In this document: positions 12,791 through 24,814 of the stretch, piece by piece
Numbering within the stretch: the first letter of the stretch is position 1
Layout: the number at the start of each line of letters is the position of its first letter
Assembly (NCBI GenBank): GCA_947179485.1
Contig: OX359248.1
Span: forward strand, 52,834,386-52,898,385
Direction: 5' to 3'
Length of the DNA: 64,000 nt
Source of the DNA: Allacma fusca
Taxonomy: Eukaryota; Arthropoda; Collembola; Symphypleona; Sminthuridae
Translations under genes and position numbers: made by a program
Notes under the pieces: model-generated
The model's database searches: none
What the model was told of the DNA's origin: nothing
The model's input: the letters and a program-made list of their open reading frames with translations, nothing else

Positions 12791-14924
12791 TTATAAATCT
12801 TTTGAATCTTTTGAAACCGAATAGTAAAATCATTCGATTGGTTAAATTGATCGTGTCATAATGCATCGTATTTTAATCAAAATAACAACCACTGGAGCAG
12901 CAATCCAACAATATTTCGAGACAATAGCAAATCCAGTCCGCAAGAACGTTCAAAATTGACCGAAACTTTTAAACCACCCATAAGAATTTAAATTCTGAGC
13001 CAGTGGCGGCCATTTTGAAATCACTAAACACCTTAAAAATGAAGTTCGAGAAAATCACAGATGAAAGTACTGAGAAAATCGCTGGGAGAATCCGTTATAT
13101 AGAAAACGATGAAAGAAATTTGAAGTTGATCAAATAGACTTTAGAGTGGTGGAGAGGGGAGGATTTGATAGGTAATTTATTGGCTTGGAGTAAACTAGGC
13201 CTTGGGTGGTTTCTGGGAGAGGGGCGAAGCGTGTGGGTATTAAATTGGGATCAATAAACGTATGCATGGTCACAGATATGGACCTGTGTGTACATTTATC
13301 ATTAACTATATGTCCACACTTGGATGAGTCTGCCCGCAATGGAACTTGAGCACAGTATAAAAAATGCCCCTTACCAGCCCCGGAATTCTACACACAGTTG
13401 GGAATCACAGAGCAAATGTTATTTTCACGGGAGTCGAATTCCCTGATAACGGACTCAGACTGAGGCAGATTCCTCTACATCCTACAGTCAGCCATCACTA
13501 TGAGGGGCAACCCGGAAAATATTTATCCCTCCTGGCTAAAAATACCATTTGATTTCCATGCAAAAATATTTTATTACATTTCAAAAAGTAAAGTAAAATA
13601 TTTTCTGAATGAGGGTCCCAATAACCAGAGTCTTCTCTGGAAGTGTTCTAATATCCGGAGAGATGACGTTCGAGGAAAATTCGGAAAATACGAAGTGGTG
13701 AAAGTGTTTTTGGCACTGGGTCGAGATCTTTTGACAAGGAGAAAGTTTACTCTTTATGCTTTTCAATTGGATCTAAAAATGGGTTTTAAATTCAATGAAA
13801 ATGTTTGGAAATATTTTATTTCGCAAAATTGGGGCTGTTTTGAGGGTTTCCCTTATAACGAGCGCAGACTGGAATTGTGTTGGGGATAATAAAATAAATA
13901 TGGAGTGTTCCCCGAGGAGAAGGCTCTTCATGGACCTTCCCTAAATCTTTAGCTCTGTCGTTATCTCTGACCCTGAAATGCTCACAAAGGTACTGCACCA
14001 ATGCCCGTATTAATATCATTATCTTCCTGAATTTTCCCACGACCCCGGATCCTCCTCTCATTGTCTGTCTCATCTCTTTTTTAGCTTCATCCACATATGG
14101 GCCATATGGCGTCATATAAAGCAATTAAATCCCCAAAGATACATATTGCCAGTGAAGATGCGGAATGATCTGGATGGTAAGCATGATATACATGACATGT
14201 GTATCATTTATCCTCTTCACCGACAGTATGTTTTACGAAAGGAAAATTAAAATAAAAATTGAATACTACAACGTTTTAAGTTATTGATTAAAAAATATCG
14301 AATTTTTTAAAAAAGAAGCTCCTTTTAAGGTAAGGTTTTTTTGGGGGCAAAATTAACGGAATCTAATTGGTAGTCCCCTACAATGAGGTTTTTCCGTATT
14401 TGCAAAAGGACAATGTATCAAAGTCTGTTGTCTCGAACTATGGCCATTTCAATGCGGGGGAAAATATCGGGAAAAATATAAGCTGGTGTGTTTGTCTTGG
14501 TAATAAATCAGGGAGGAAAAAAATACGTGGGCTCCGAACGGAAGATGCTACTTCAATGCATTACTGTGTACTCTGAGTGTAACAACATCCACTACAAGAG
14601 CATGCACTGGGTATGGGCAAAATTTTTGAATATATTCCCATGTAACGGAAAGGTATTTTTGTTAAGAGTTTTTATATGTAATTTGAAGCGGGGTTTTGGT
14701 TGTTTTGGGATAGGGTAGTTAGAGTGAGATTAGACTTCACTTTTCCTGTACCCTTCCCAATCAATAAAAAAACATGTATTTGAATTATTTCGGGAGGAAC
14801 AACAATCTCATACATTAGCATCAGCATGCACTTACTGTCAGTGAGACATTTGAACCAGTTCAGTGGGAAGGTAGTAGGAACCAAATACAATAAAATTTCA
14901 AGAATCTGGAAGGGATGTTGAAGT
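12791..14924. other. Non-coding stretch
   Basis: No gene recognised. A 129-codon + strand frame at 13500-13889 runs across element-like fragments (GGTCCCAATAACCAGAGTCT near 13614, CTTATAACGAGCGCAGACTG near 13851) and is probably not coding. Confidence 0.4.
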
Positions 14925-15170
14925 GAAGTTGACCTGAACTTGACCCATAACTTTGTCAAGTTACTCAGGCGGTATAATTGGTCTAAATTTAAACTGGATA
15001 TAAATTGACCCTCACTATAGACTCACAATTAATCTGGACTTTGAAATTTGACCCCAACTTACTCAAAGTTAAAGGATGAGGGAGGGAAGGTGGCAAATAA
15101 TTGACCTGAACGCGATTCAAGGTTGACCACTTGGTCTAGATCTATATTTGATCATACTTGGGCCCGAAAG
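14925..15170. repeat. Degenerate TTGACC-rich repeats
   Basis: Irregular repeats of TTGACC or TTGACCC appear at about 14930, 14940, 15005, 15048, 15101 and 15123 in a non-coding context. Spacing is uneven. The segment precedes the regular 32-bp array that starts near 15225 and is probably its decayed edge. Confidence 0.45.
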
Positions 15171-15224
15171 GTCAAAATTGTATCTGTAAGTTAAAATTTT
15201 GGAACAGTACAAAGCCTGCTTAAT

Positions 15225-15900
15225 TGAATTGAATATGTGTGACCCATTCCAAACCGACCTGCCTTCTACATGACCCATTCTACACACCCAAATCCACATG
15301 TGGTTGACCCATTCTGAACCCAACTCTACATGCAATTTACTTATTCTAATTTGTCATGTACTTGACCCTTTCTTGACCCTTTCTTGACACAATTCAGCTT
15401 GCGCTTGACCAATTCTAGACCCGAATCGCCTCAATCTAAAGCAATTTGACTTGCATTTGACCCATTTCTAGAAAATGTAATACACATTTGATCCATTCTA
15501 GGCCAAATTTGACATAACCCTATTCGACATGCGCTTGACCCATTCTAGACCCAACTTGACATGCATTTGACCCGTTCTAGACCCAACTTGACATGCATTT
15601 GACCCGTTCTAGACCCAACTTGACATGCATTTGACCCATTCTAGACCCAACTTGACATGCATTTGACCCGTTCTAGACCCAACTTGACATGCATTCGACC
15701 CATTCTAGACCCAACTTGACATGCATTTGACCCATTCTAAAGCTTGCACTTGTCCTATTCAATGCAAATTTAATACGCACTTAGTCCATTCTAGAGCAAA
15801 TTAAATACTCACTTGACCCATTCTAGATCAAATTCGACCTACATTTGACCCGATCTAAACTGCATTTCAACCTATGTACAACCGGCGTTTGACCTTACCC
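15225..15900. repeat. 32-bp minisatellite (TGACCCATTCTAGACCCAAC)
   Basis: A near-perfect tandem array occupies about 15530-15745. The unit is 32 bp and contains TTGACCCATTCTAGACCCAA followed by CTTGACATGCAT, with six to seven copies. Diverged copies flank it on both sides, from about 15225 and to about 15900. Every unit holds two TTGAC cores and an XbaI-like TCTAGA. No long frame spans the array, so a protein-coding origin is unlikely. Confidence 0.85.
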
Positions 15901-17398
15901 AGTCTGAAAGTTGACCCTCACCTGCAATCCCAGATGCATATCTTGAAAAGGAAATAAGCAGATTGCCTTGAAGATTGGAGTCCAGGTTGAACTCCTGGAA
16001 TGGAATGGTCCATGACACGCAGGCTAGAATCGATCTAAAGAGGGGAAAAAAGTCTAGGAATTGTAAGAGCACAAAGGATCAGGTAAAGGGAGTAAATGTA
16101 CATACGAGGTAAGATATAACGTTAAGAAAAAAGTATTTGCATCTCCCCCTCTCTCCTTCGAGTGCTTTAGGTGATGCAGCTTCTGGGATGGGATCTTGTT
16201 GGTCTACTTACCCAGTTCGGAGAGGTGGATGTGACCTGGATGTTGGACTGGAGGAGGTTGGGGAGCGGAGGAGATAAGAGCGAGGGTGGTTGGGAGCGTT
16301 TGGGGATCATGTTCTCACGGACTGGAACTAATGCCTTGAGCACATTTTTAGCGAGATCTATGAATCTATTTGACTGTCGCTACGCTTACTTCCACTTACG
16401 ACTCCTATAAATAAGCCCTCACTGCCCTTCGCCTCTATCTTCTCCCATGGCACTATTTACATCCCGAGTCATACTGCGTCCATTCCCATATTTACGTCTC
16501 CCTTTAGCTATGCCCATTTTATAGCCCACTATTCAGTCATACACAACTCAAGTCATATGGACCTCCTTAACGGCCATGTGTTCCGCTACTCTTGCCCTTC
16601 CCACGCTATTTATGTACCATCAACACACGTACAGTCAACTCGTATTATATCCTACTCCCTTATAACATCTTATTTTATAATCCAAACCTGCTTCAACATA
16701 TTCCCTATTCACGCAATGATAAGAATTATTATTCTTATCTTCATGTGAAAAATATATACAGCGAGGTCTCGTCAGGTTGGACTTCATTTTAAGAGAGAAT
16801 TTTGACACGTGCTGCTTTTTTTGTACGTGAGAGCATGCCGGCATTTGTAGTGGGAAATTTGAAAGCTTTCATGACCATCGTTATAAAGAGGGTTGATGGT
16901 ATAAATTTGATGTTGAGGCGTCATGGGAATGGCTAAAAGGATAATAGTACCTGGATTTGTATGGGGAAAGTTGGAGATGTTGTAAGGGTAACTTTCACTC
17001 TGGACCTTGGAAAGGAATGCCTTCCTATGGATGTTGACATTGTGGATTTGGGGGCGGGGAATTTGAAAATTTACTTCTTTCGGGGGGTTTCTTAGGGAAG
17101 AACGGAAACAAGGGAAAAATGATTTGCTATTGGAGTTATCACATAAATTTCCGTGGATTTTTTCAGGAATAGGAATTGGGCAAGTTTCGACAGATTTACA
17201 AATAGTTTTCTACTTCATTGCGAAGCTTTCCCCTCGTCTTTTTCTTCCTTGTCTGTAGCTCACCTTATAAGAGGATCTTCTGTATCTATACTAATAGGAT
17301 ATACTAAGCCTAAAAAACTACATGACGAACACGCTCTCGGTGGAGGCTGCAATTGAAGTACACACAAAGCAAGAAACATCTGAATATTAAGGTCGAGT
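15901..17398. other. Non-coding stretch
   Basis: No gene recognised. The region ends with short frames and a T-rich segment leading into the next minisatellite. Confidence 0.45.
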
Positions 17399-17840
17399 TT
17401 GAGTTACCATTTTAAATTCAAGTTTACAATTTCAGGTTTCAGTTCCCGTTTTAAATTCAAGTTTACAATTTCAGGTTTCAGTTCCCGTTTTAAATTCAAG
17501 CTAACAATTTTAAGTTTGAGTGGAGGATTTCAATTTGAAGTTTGTGTGTACGTTTTCAAATTTAAGCTTGTCTATACATTTTCAAATTTAAGTTTGTCTA
17601 TACAATTTCAAGCTCAAGTTCAAGTTTGAATTTACATTTTTAAGTTCAACTTTGAGTGTACAATTTCAAGTTCAACTTTGAGTGTACAATTTCAAGTTCA
17701 ACTTTGAGTGTACAATTTCAAGTTCAACTTCAAGTGTACAATTTCAAGTTCAACTTTGAGTGTACAATTTCAAGTTCAACTTTGAGTTTAAATTTCAAGT
17801 TCAACTTTGAGTTTAAATTTGAAGTTAAAGTTTGAGTATT
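17399..17840. repeat. Compound minisatellite (39-bp and 26-bp units, TTCAAGTT core)
   Basis: The left part (about 17410-17510) holds two to three 39-bp units containing TTTTAAATTCAAGTTTACAA and TTTCAGTTCCCG. The right part (about 17639-17830) holds six or more units of about 26 bp containing AATTTCAAGTTCAACTTTGA and GTGTAC. The shared TTCAAGTT core shows the two unit types are related. Frames through the array give repeated Phe-Lys-Phe peptides but soon hit stops. Confidence 0.85.
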
Positions 17841-19228
17841 GCTAAAATTTGGATACTAACGTATACAGTCACTGCTGGCCATAACGGACCACATTGTAGC
17901 AACCTTTTAAATATTCAAACACTCCCGTTTAATGCTATGTTAACTTTTCCTTACCACGGAAAGTACATATCTACTGGACATGACGGATCCTTTAAATATA
18001 CATAAGAAAATTCAAACAGGGCACTTGCCATATCGGACTTTCGAGCTCGTCTAAAGATAGTCCCTCGTATCATTTAAAATTTGGAGTATAATTACATATG
18101 CGTGCGTAAGGAGGGCTCTTCTTGTGAGGGTATGTTGCTTGCCGTAATTTAGAATTGATATTGATCGAGTGGAAGCTTGCCATTTGCTTACGTGGATTTG
18201 GTTTTGGGGAAGAAGAAGAGTGAAAGAGTCCGAGTTGAGTAAGTTACGATATGCATTTGAGCACTTGGAACGAGCCGCACAGTTGTTGGCAAGATTTCAT
18301 CCTCGCTCTCTTTCTCTCTCTTTCTCTCTCTTTCTCTCTCTTCCCTTCCCCACTCGCATGCTCCTTCCCTTCCTCTCCCTTATCACATATGTACGCACAC
18401 GTACATACATGCATATGCCACACGTACGTCCACGCATCCCTTGTCAGATATAGCCCCAGTCCCACAACAACTTTCCCTCAAAACTCACACACGCCAAAGA
18501 CCTTCTCCGGGAATTGAGGAGGAAGCAGCGCCTCTCTCGGGGGACTCAAACTCCATATTAAACCTATAGCCCAGGAGCCACGCATGACAGCTATAACGTA
18601 CCTACGGACTACATATGCTCAACCCAGTATACATACGCAGTACACTGTTATAAATACACGAAACTAATGTTACGGACCCCGGTATAACGCACCCATCAAA
18701 ATTACTTACTCTTCCCAATTGCTACATTAAATTCCCCTCCCTCCCTGGATTTTTTTTCCAGCTAATTTAAGTTTCTAGCAACTTGTTCTGCAGTAAGACT
18801 CGCTATAAAAATCAAATGTAAAATTTAATTAAATTTATTTTCTAACTTTAAATTCTAAGGTGGAAATGTAGGGATCGGATACATTGAGAGAGCTGTCATA
18901 CAGAGTGTCGACTGTACTTTGATGTTAATGAATCTGCATAGAGTGGAGTACGGCATACAATTAAGATAAAAGTTAGAAGATGAAGGGGGAGGGAAATTGA
19001 AGGAATTTGAATGGAATTTTGTATAGGGCGGAGGATGACTTAAATGAGGGGTTGCGAGACCTGAGGAGGAAAGGGACTTCCAGCCTTGACTGGTACTGAT
19101 TGTGGGGCGAAGTGAGAGAAAGTGTGGAGCAATTCCTGCCACCCGTTTCACTTCCCTTCTGCCACTAATCGCTGGATATCGTTGAACAAACGACGCTCTT
19201 CTCCTTAATGTTTACGACGCTTCCCATC

Positions 19229-19283
<55 letters not shown>

Positions 19284-19589
19284 AAATGTCTACATAGAAC
19301 TCGTTGCGCAAACAATGCCACGCGTCTAATACTTTCTAATGCTTCCATCCTCATTCCAAATATCTCACTTTCTTTTCTTCTCCAACGCTCCCCACCAACT
19401 GTCACAAAACACAAAAATCTTTCATTTCCGCTTCCTCCCAATCGCCAATTCTTACGTGTGTGTCTTCTCCTCGGCTCCTTTCAGAAGTCCCTCATTTACT
19501 ATGCGAGGATTGTCTCAACGTTTTTGTTTAAAGTTAATAGTAGTTATGTGGCGTAACCAAACAGTGTACGATCGCTGTAACAGAACTCC
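17841..19589. other. Non-coding stretch with microsatellites
   Basis: No gene recognised. A 10-bp pyrimidine repeat (CTCTCTTTCT) lies at about 18305-18342 and a long CA repeat at 19227-19283. Element-like ends occur near 18640 (CAGTACACTGTTATAAATAC). Confidence 0.5.
19227..19283. repeat. (CA)n microsatellite
   Basis: About 57 bases of CA repeat, interrupted once by CAAACA and once by CGCA near its right end. It produces artefactual Cys-Val frames on the minus strand. Confidence 0.97.
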
Positions 19590-20400
19590 AAAGAGAAATT
19601 TCCAACTTACCCTTGACCATAAATTTGACAGTAAATCCGGTCATAAACTTGACTCAACACTTGACCAAAACCTGACCTTAACCTTGAGCCCAAATTTGGT
19701 CCAAATCCTGGTAATAAACCATGATCTGAAGTTGAACTTGCACTTGGCAAGAAGCTGATCCTTAAATTAACCTATACTTGACCTTATGATGGACCATACT
19801 CAGCAATGAACGCAGGCCGGGCCAAAAATATGCCTTAAACTTGACCACAAAATTGACCTTTATAATGTGACTCTAATTTTATTGTTAAACTGACCGTAAA
19901 TGCGACCCTAAACTTTATCATAAAACTGGCCTTAAATGTGACTCTAAACGTGGTCATAAAACTGAGTGTAACTGTGGCCCTAAACTGGTTCTTAAACTGA
20001 CCGGAAATTTGGCCCTAAACTGGATCATAAAACTGGTCTTAAATTTGCCCTACAGTTGACCATACTGACCTTAAATTTGACCTACAGTTGATCATACTGA
20101 CCTTAAATTTGACCTACAGTTGGTCAAACTGACCTTAAATTTGACCTACAGTTGGTCATACTGACCTTAAATTTGACCTACAGTCGGTCATAAACTGACC
20201 TTAAATTTGACCTACAGTTGATCAAACTGACCTTAAATTTGATCTACAGTTGATCATAAACTGACCGTAAATGCGCCCTGAAGTTTACCATATGATCGAA
20301 TATACTCAGCACCGCTCAACTATAATTTGACCATAAAACTGAACCTAAACCTGACCCTACAGCTGATTTCAAAACTATCCATAAATTTGATCTCAACCCA
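19590..20400. repeat. 32-bp minisatellite with paired TGACCT half-sites
   Basis: The core at about 20035-20270 is a tandem array of about seven 32-bp units. Each contains ACTGACCTTAAATTTGACCT followed by ACAGTTGRTCAT. Degenerate TGACCNTAAA-type copies extend left to about 19600 and right to about 20400. On the minus strand each unit carries two direct AGGTCA hexamers six bases apart. The unit length equals that of the 15.5-kb array, and both are built on TGACC. Confidence 0.85.
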
Positions 20401-22170
20401 AATTATTTCTGAATGGATAGAAAAACATGCGAACACCTTCCCCTTTACCATACAATGAATTAAATTCTTCCCAAGTCCATTCTCCTCAGAAGCCATTCAC
20501 CTTCCAAGCTATTTACAAATACACCTACACATAGACAGCGTACTGTAGGTGCATTTGAAATTGCACTTGTACTCTATCCCAGGATGCATTACATGCCACC
20601 ACATTACCCAACTCTGAATAAATGCCAGATAAAGTAAATAAATTCCGGAGCAGTGACACAATGCTGATAAGATCCAAGCGTCATTTGGGAAATGAAGTCA
20701 AAAGAGCCCCATGCTATAAAACCGCTGTGGACTTAATTTCGGAGGGAAATTCCGTCCCATAAACATCTTACCCAAGTCACCTGCGCCTTTATAGTACACC
20801 GCACCAATTTTCCCTACAAGGGCCCCCTTGTTATCACCAACCCTCTTTTTTAAGTCCCTCTCCATACATTCACAACAATATTTACAAGACCTAATTTTCT
20901 CATCCTCACAAAAGCCAACAAAATAATAAACCCCATCATAAAAAGATTGTCTCAGCTATAGGGCTACCAATTCAAAATTTAATTTCCCGCTCTGCCAATT
21001 TTGGTCCAAATAAAAATACTCCTTGTAAATTCTCACTTTAACAGAGCCCTTTATAAGAGGCTCATTTTAACATTTCGACACTTGCAATTATTGACAATTT
21101 TATTGTCCTTTTTTACTTTCATTTTACAATTCAAAACAATTTCGGAAATTCCTCTTGCAAAAAAACAATCCGAATATTTTTGAAAGAGGATGTTGTTAAT
21201 AATAGGGGTGCTCCACCAGGAAAACTGCACTGTATGCAACACTTTAGATTAGAAATGATGACCTAGTATGGAACCATATGATAAGAGCCTCCAGTTTATA
21301 TGGCAAGAGTCAATTGGAGACATTTATGCGTGAGTAGCTCCATACAGTCCGTGTGTGTGGACACTTAAGCAAATGAGCAAATAATTTCTGCCGCGAAACA
21401 ATGACAGTTTTAGCGCCCGGCTCCTCTATACCGTGCATTTCATCCTATAATATTTATCTACATATTTATGTACACCCGTATTAACAAATGAGGGGCTTAT
21501 CATTCCGAGTATGTACCTCAAAGGAAAGTGATACGAGCGGTAAGTATAGGAGCATACAATAATTATGCATTCGGGGTCGCCCAAAACATTTCTCCCTCTG
21601 GGGCTTTTACAAAAAATGCAGTTCGAAAAAAGCGATTGTCTACATCTTGTACCTTTAGAATTTTTTCTAAATTTAAAATGCTGTTTTTTCAAAAAGTAGT
21701 TTTTTTTAAATGTGTACCAGCAAATTTTATTATACAAATAAATTTTCTAAACTGAGAGAACAAATTTGCTGACAAAAATTGTAAAAGACTTACATTTATT
21801 TGCTGAAAAGAAAGAATAAAATTTTGCTTTGGTCTTAAATGACGCATTCAGAGAATTGATTGAGAGGGAAAAGTGACTGAACCTGAATTTCCAATCTGAC
21901 GAATTTGTGAGCTGATGGGGAGGAAAATGTTGAGTGACACTCTGAATCATTGCCGGTATTGCTATTTGTGCATGTACAGCGTCTAATGGTGTATTTACGA
22001 AGCTGTGAGAGCGTGTAAAGGGAGAAGGCGAAAATTGTGGAGATAGAGCCGGGCTCCGGCGGTGTAATTTAAATACCAGGAGAGTGCTAAAAGTAAAGCA
22101 TGGCCGTAATACAAAATAAGTGTTTAGCAAACATGGAATGTTGGCGAGTAATAATAATAGAGGATGACGT

Positions 22171-22199
22171 TCCTCCTCCTCCTCCTCCTCCAATGCCGC

Positions 22200-22231
<32 letters not shown>
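22171..22231. repeat. (TCC)n and (TC)n microsatellites
   Basis: A pure TCC run of seven triplets is separated by a short spacer from about 14 TC dinucleotides. Pure pyrimidine on the + strand. Confidence 0.95.
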
Positions 22232-22234
<3 letters not shown>

Positions 22235-22297
22235 ATCTAAACAACATTGTAATTTGCACAGGAGGAAATATTATGTGACGGATATAATTACCTATGG

Positions 22298-22315
22298 ATC
22301 CGGTTCGAAGGACCA
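22298..22315 (+). repeat. Single arm of the tRNA-end-like hairpin repeat
   Basis: ATCCGGTTCGAAGGACCA matches the left arm of the hairpins at 35729 and 36260 at 17 of 18 positions. It contains GGTTCGAA, as in a tRNA T-arm, and ends in CCA. No second arm follows, and no full tRNA can be folded around it. Confidence 0.6.
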
Positions 22316-22949
22316 TTTAATGTTGGAGCCTAAAAGGGGGATCAGAACACATGTGTGTGCATAAGTGAGTGCATAGGAATTATATATAGAGACCCTCACA
22401 TTCCTTATCTGCCCCTCATCCCCTCCTAATTCCCACTAGTGTCCTCACACACGCACATCCCATTACAGGCATTTACATATGTAGTCTATCGCTCCCACTT
22501 TTGTCCCGAGCCACACATGCAATTATCAAGTTACATGAGGACTCATGCGGTCTCCCGTGCCCCCTCAACATTAAAATGCGGTAAGGGAGAACAATGATAT
22601 GCATACGCATATACTATGTATGTCCGGCAATTAGACTCACACTCATTTCATGTCTCCTACAAATTGCACATGCTATGGGATTTCCTATTCCTTCGTCTCT
22701 AAATACATGTAACAACGGCTGTAATGAGCGGCTGGCGGGCACCTACTGTATTTCAGTTACGGCAAATGTCAGGGAGCCTTCTGGTCAAGGAAAAACGGAA
22801 ATTTGGCTCAGATTTTTTAAGTTTTAATTTTAAGGAATTAACAGTTATTTACAGAAATGTATTGTTATGTTAAAGTCAAATGGGGGTTCTACAGCTTTAG
22901 ATTGTCTCATGCTCGTGTTACATTCAAATTTCGAGCCTAGGTACAGTTC

Positions 22950-23530
22950 AGGAGTTCAAGTTCGTTTTGAAGTTGAAGTTTGTTTTGAAGTTGAAGTTTG
23001 TTTTGAAGTTGAAGTTTGTTTTGAAGTTCAAGTTCGTTTCGAAGTTCAAGTTCGTTTCGAAGTTCAAGTTCGTTTCGAAGTTCAAGTTCGTTTCGAAGTT
23101 CAAGTTCGTTTCGAAGTTCAAGTTCGTTTCGAAGTTCAAGTTCGTTTTGAAGTTGAAGTTTGTTTTGAAGTTGAAGTTTGTTTTGAAGTTGAAGTTTGTT
23201 TTGAAGTTGAAGTTCGTTTCGAAGTTCAAGTTCGTTTCGAAGTTCAAGTTCGTTTCGAAGTTCAAGTTCGTTTCGAAGTTCAAGTTCGTTTCGAAGTTCA
23301 AGTTCGTTTCGAAGTTCAAGTTCGTTTCGAAGTTCAAGTTCGTTTCGAAGTTCAAGTTCGTTTCGAAGTTCAAGTTCGTTTCGAAGTTCAAGTTCGTTTC
23401 GAAGTTCAAGTTCGTTTCGAAGTTCAAGTTCGTTTTGGAGTTCAAGTTTCTTTTGAAGTTCAAGTTCGTTTTGAAGTTCGAGTTGTAGTTGAAGTTCGCG
23501 CTCAAGTTCAAGTTTGTATTCAAGTTATGC
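22950..23530. repeat. 18-bp minisatellite with two alternating unit types
   Basis: About 30 tandem 18-bp units. Type A is GAAGTTGAAGTTTGTTTT and type B is GAAGTTCAAGTTCGTTTC. Reading the + strand frame from 22867, the order is one hybrid unit, three A, seven B, three A, one A/B hybrid, twelve B, then degenerate units. Because 18 is a multiple of 3 and neither type has a stop in several frames, long frames open on both strands (hexapeptide EVQVRF/EVEVCF on +, NFETNL on -). I treat it as satellite DNA, not a gene. Confidence 0.95.
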
Positions 23531-23559
23531 TTCTGTAGTAAAATTGTATATTTATTTTC

Positions 23560-23770
23560 AAAGTAAAGTTGAAATTTCGGATAATGTTTAAGTTCAAATT
23601 TTGCTTCAACCTTAAACTTGAAGTTTGGCCTCCAATTTAAATGATAAAGTTGAAACTGAAGTTTGTGGTTTGGGTTAAAATTGGAATTACTGGATTGTCC
23701 CTTAAGCTGTAGTCTCAGTTGAAATTACATTTCAAGTTTGTGTTCATGTTGAAATTGAACTGGAGTTGGT
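23560..23770. repeat. Degenerate AAGTT-rich repeats flanking the 18-bp array
   Basis: Irregular repeats such as AAAGTTGAAATT, TAAGTTCAAATT and AAACTTGAAGTT continue after the regular 18-bp array. They are probably its decayed margin. Confidence 0.5.
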
Positions 23771-24787
23771 TACTCTGACGACCAGGATCTTGTAAAATGT
23801 TGAGTATACACTCGGGGCCTTCATGCAGAATTTCTTCTGAATCGCTAATTAGCTCTGAGAGGTTTTACTCCGAGCTCTCCTGATTTTGACGAACGCTTGT
23901 TAAATAATTTCTAACCAGCAGATCCCGCAATTACCGTATACATGCTACAATATGCCAACAGCCTGTAAATGCAATTCCCTCCAATTTGTACCATTTTATA
24001 CAAAGCCATGCATACGTCCAAATAACAACACGACTCTTACCCTGCAGTACATACAATACTTTTTGAATTATATATCCGCAGTGGACTCCCTCTATGCCAG
24101 ACCCACTTACATGAGCATGTTCTCCTCCAGAGCTAAAATAGATACGTCCGTTCTTTTCTACCACCTTGATTTTTCTTCTTAAAACAGTTTGTACAGTAGA
24201 CTCAATACAGTCGTCAGCTTTAAAAAAAGTAAGGTTTACCTTTTTTTTTCTTTTTTTTTAAGTGTAAAAAAATCATAAAACGCTTTAACTAACACAATGT
24301 AATTTTCCCTCATAATAAGAACGCATTTCATTACAAGAGTCAACATCCTCTCCGTTATCGGTGCTGGTACATAGAAATAGCACTCTGATTCGAATATACA
24401 AAAACAAATAAAAATTTCAGAGGTACTGTAATATGTAAACTGGACTGTACACCCATGTACTTGCTCCTTGTAACTACATACAGGTTGCTGTATACATACA
24501 TATGTACATATGTCCGTAAATAATAAAAGGATGTTTGACACAGTCTTACAAAGGTTTCCTATCCACAGGATGTACTTGGTGAAAATAATGCTTTGCTTAT
24601 ATCGTGTACGAAATGATGCCTCGGGAGGATGTTGAGTGAGACACAAAAGTTTTTCTCTGTATAGATACGAAAAGGAAATAAATTTTAAACCGTGCTTCAC
24701 ACCAGTTTCCCGTCCAGAGCTCAGCCCTCAGTCTCAAATGTTTCCTTCCACGTTTCATGCCCCGCACTTTCCCAGGCTCACTTTTTC

Positions 24788-24814
24788 ACTCTCTCTCTCT
24801 CTCTCTCCCTCTCT
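24788..24814. repeat. (CT)n microsatellite
   Basis: About 27 bases of CT dinucleotides with a single CCT interruption. Confidence 0.93.

Larger units (their letters stand above)
20401..22949. other. Non-coding stretch with pyrimidine-rich tracts
   Basis: No gene recognised. A (TCC)n tract at 22171-22191 and a (TC)n tract at 22203-22231 account for the long minus-strand Glu-rich frame. A single-arm copy of the tRNA-end-like motif occurs at 22298-22315. Confidence 0.45.

Noticed and set aside
13500..13889. 129-codon plus-strand frame
   Set aside because: Crosses fragments of the inverted-repeat element family and shows no recognisable domain.
19205..19441. Minus-strand frame rich in Cys-Val
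   Set aside because: Translation of the CA microsatellite.
22298..22315. Possible tRNA gene
   Set aside because: Only a T-arm/acceptor-like 3' end is present; no A box, anticodon arm or matching 5' acceptor strand could be found.
22948..23523. 191-codon minus and 223-codon plus frames
   Set aside because: Both arise from an 18-bp tandem repeat whose period is a multiple of three and lacks stops; the peptide is a translated satellite.
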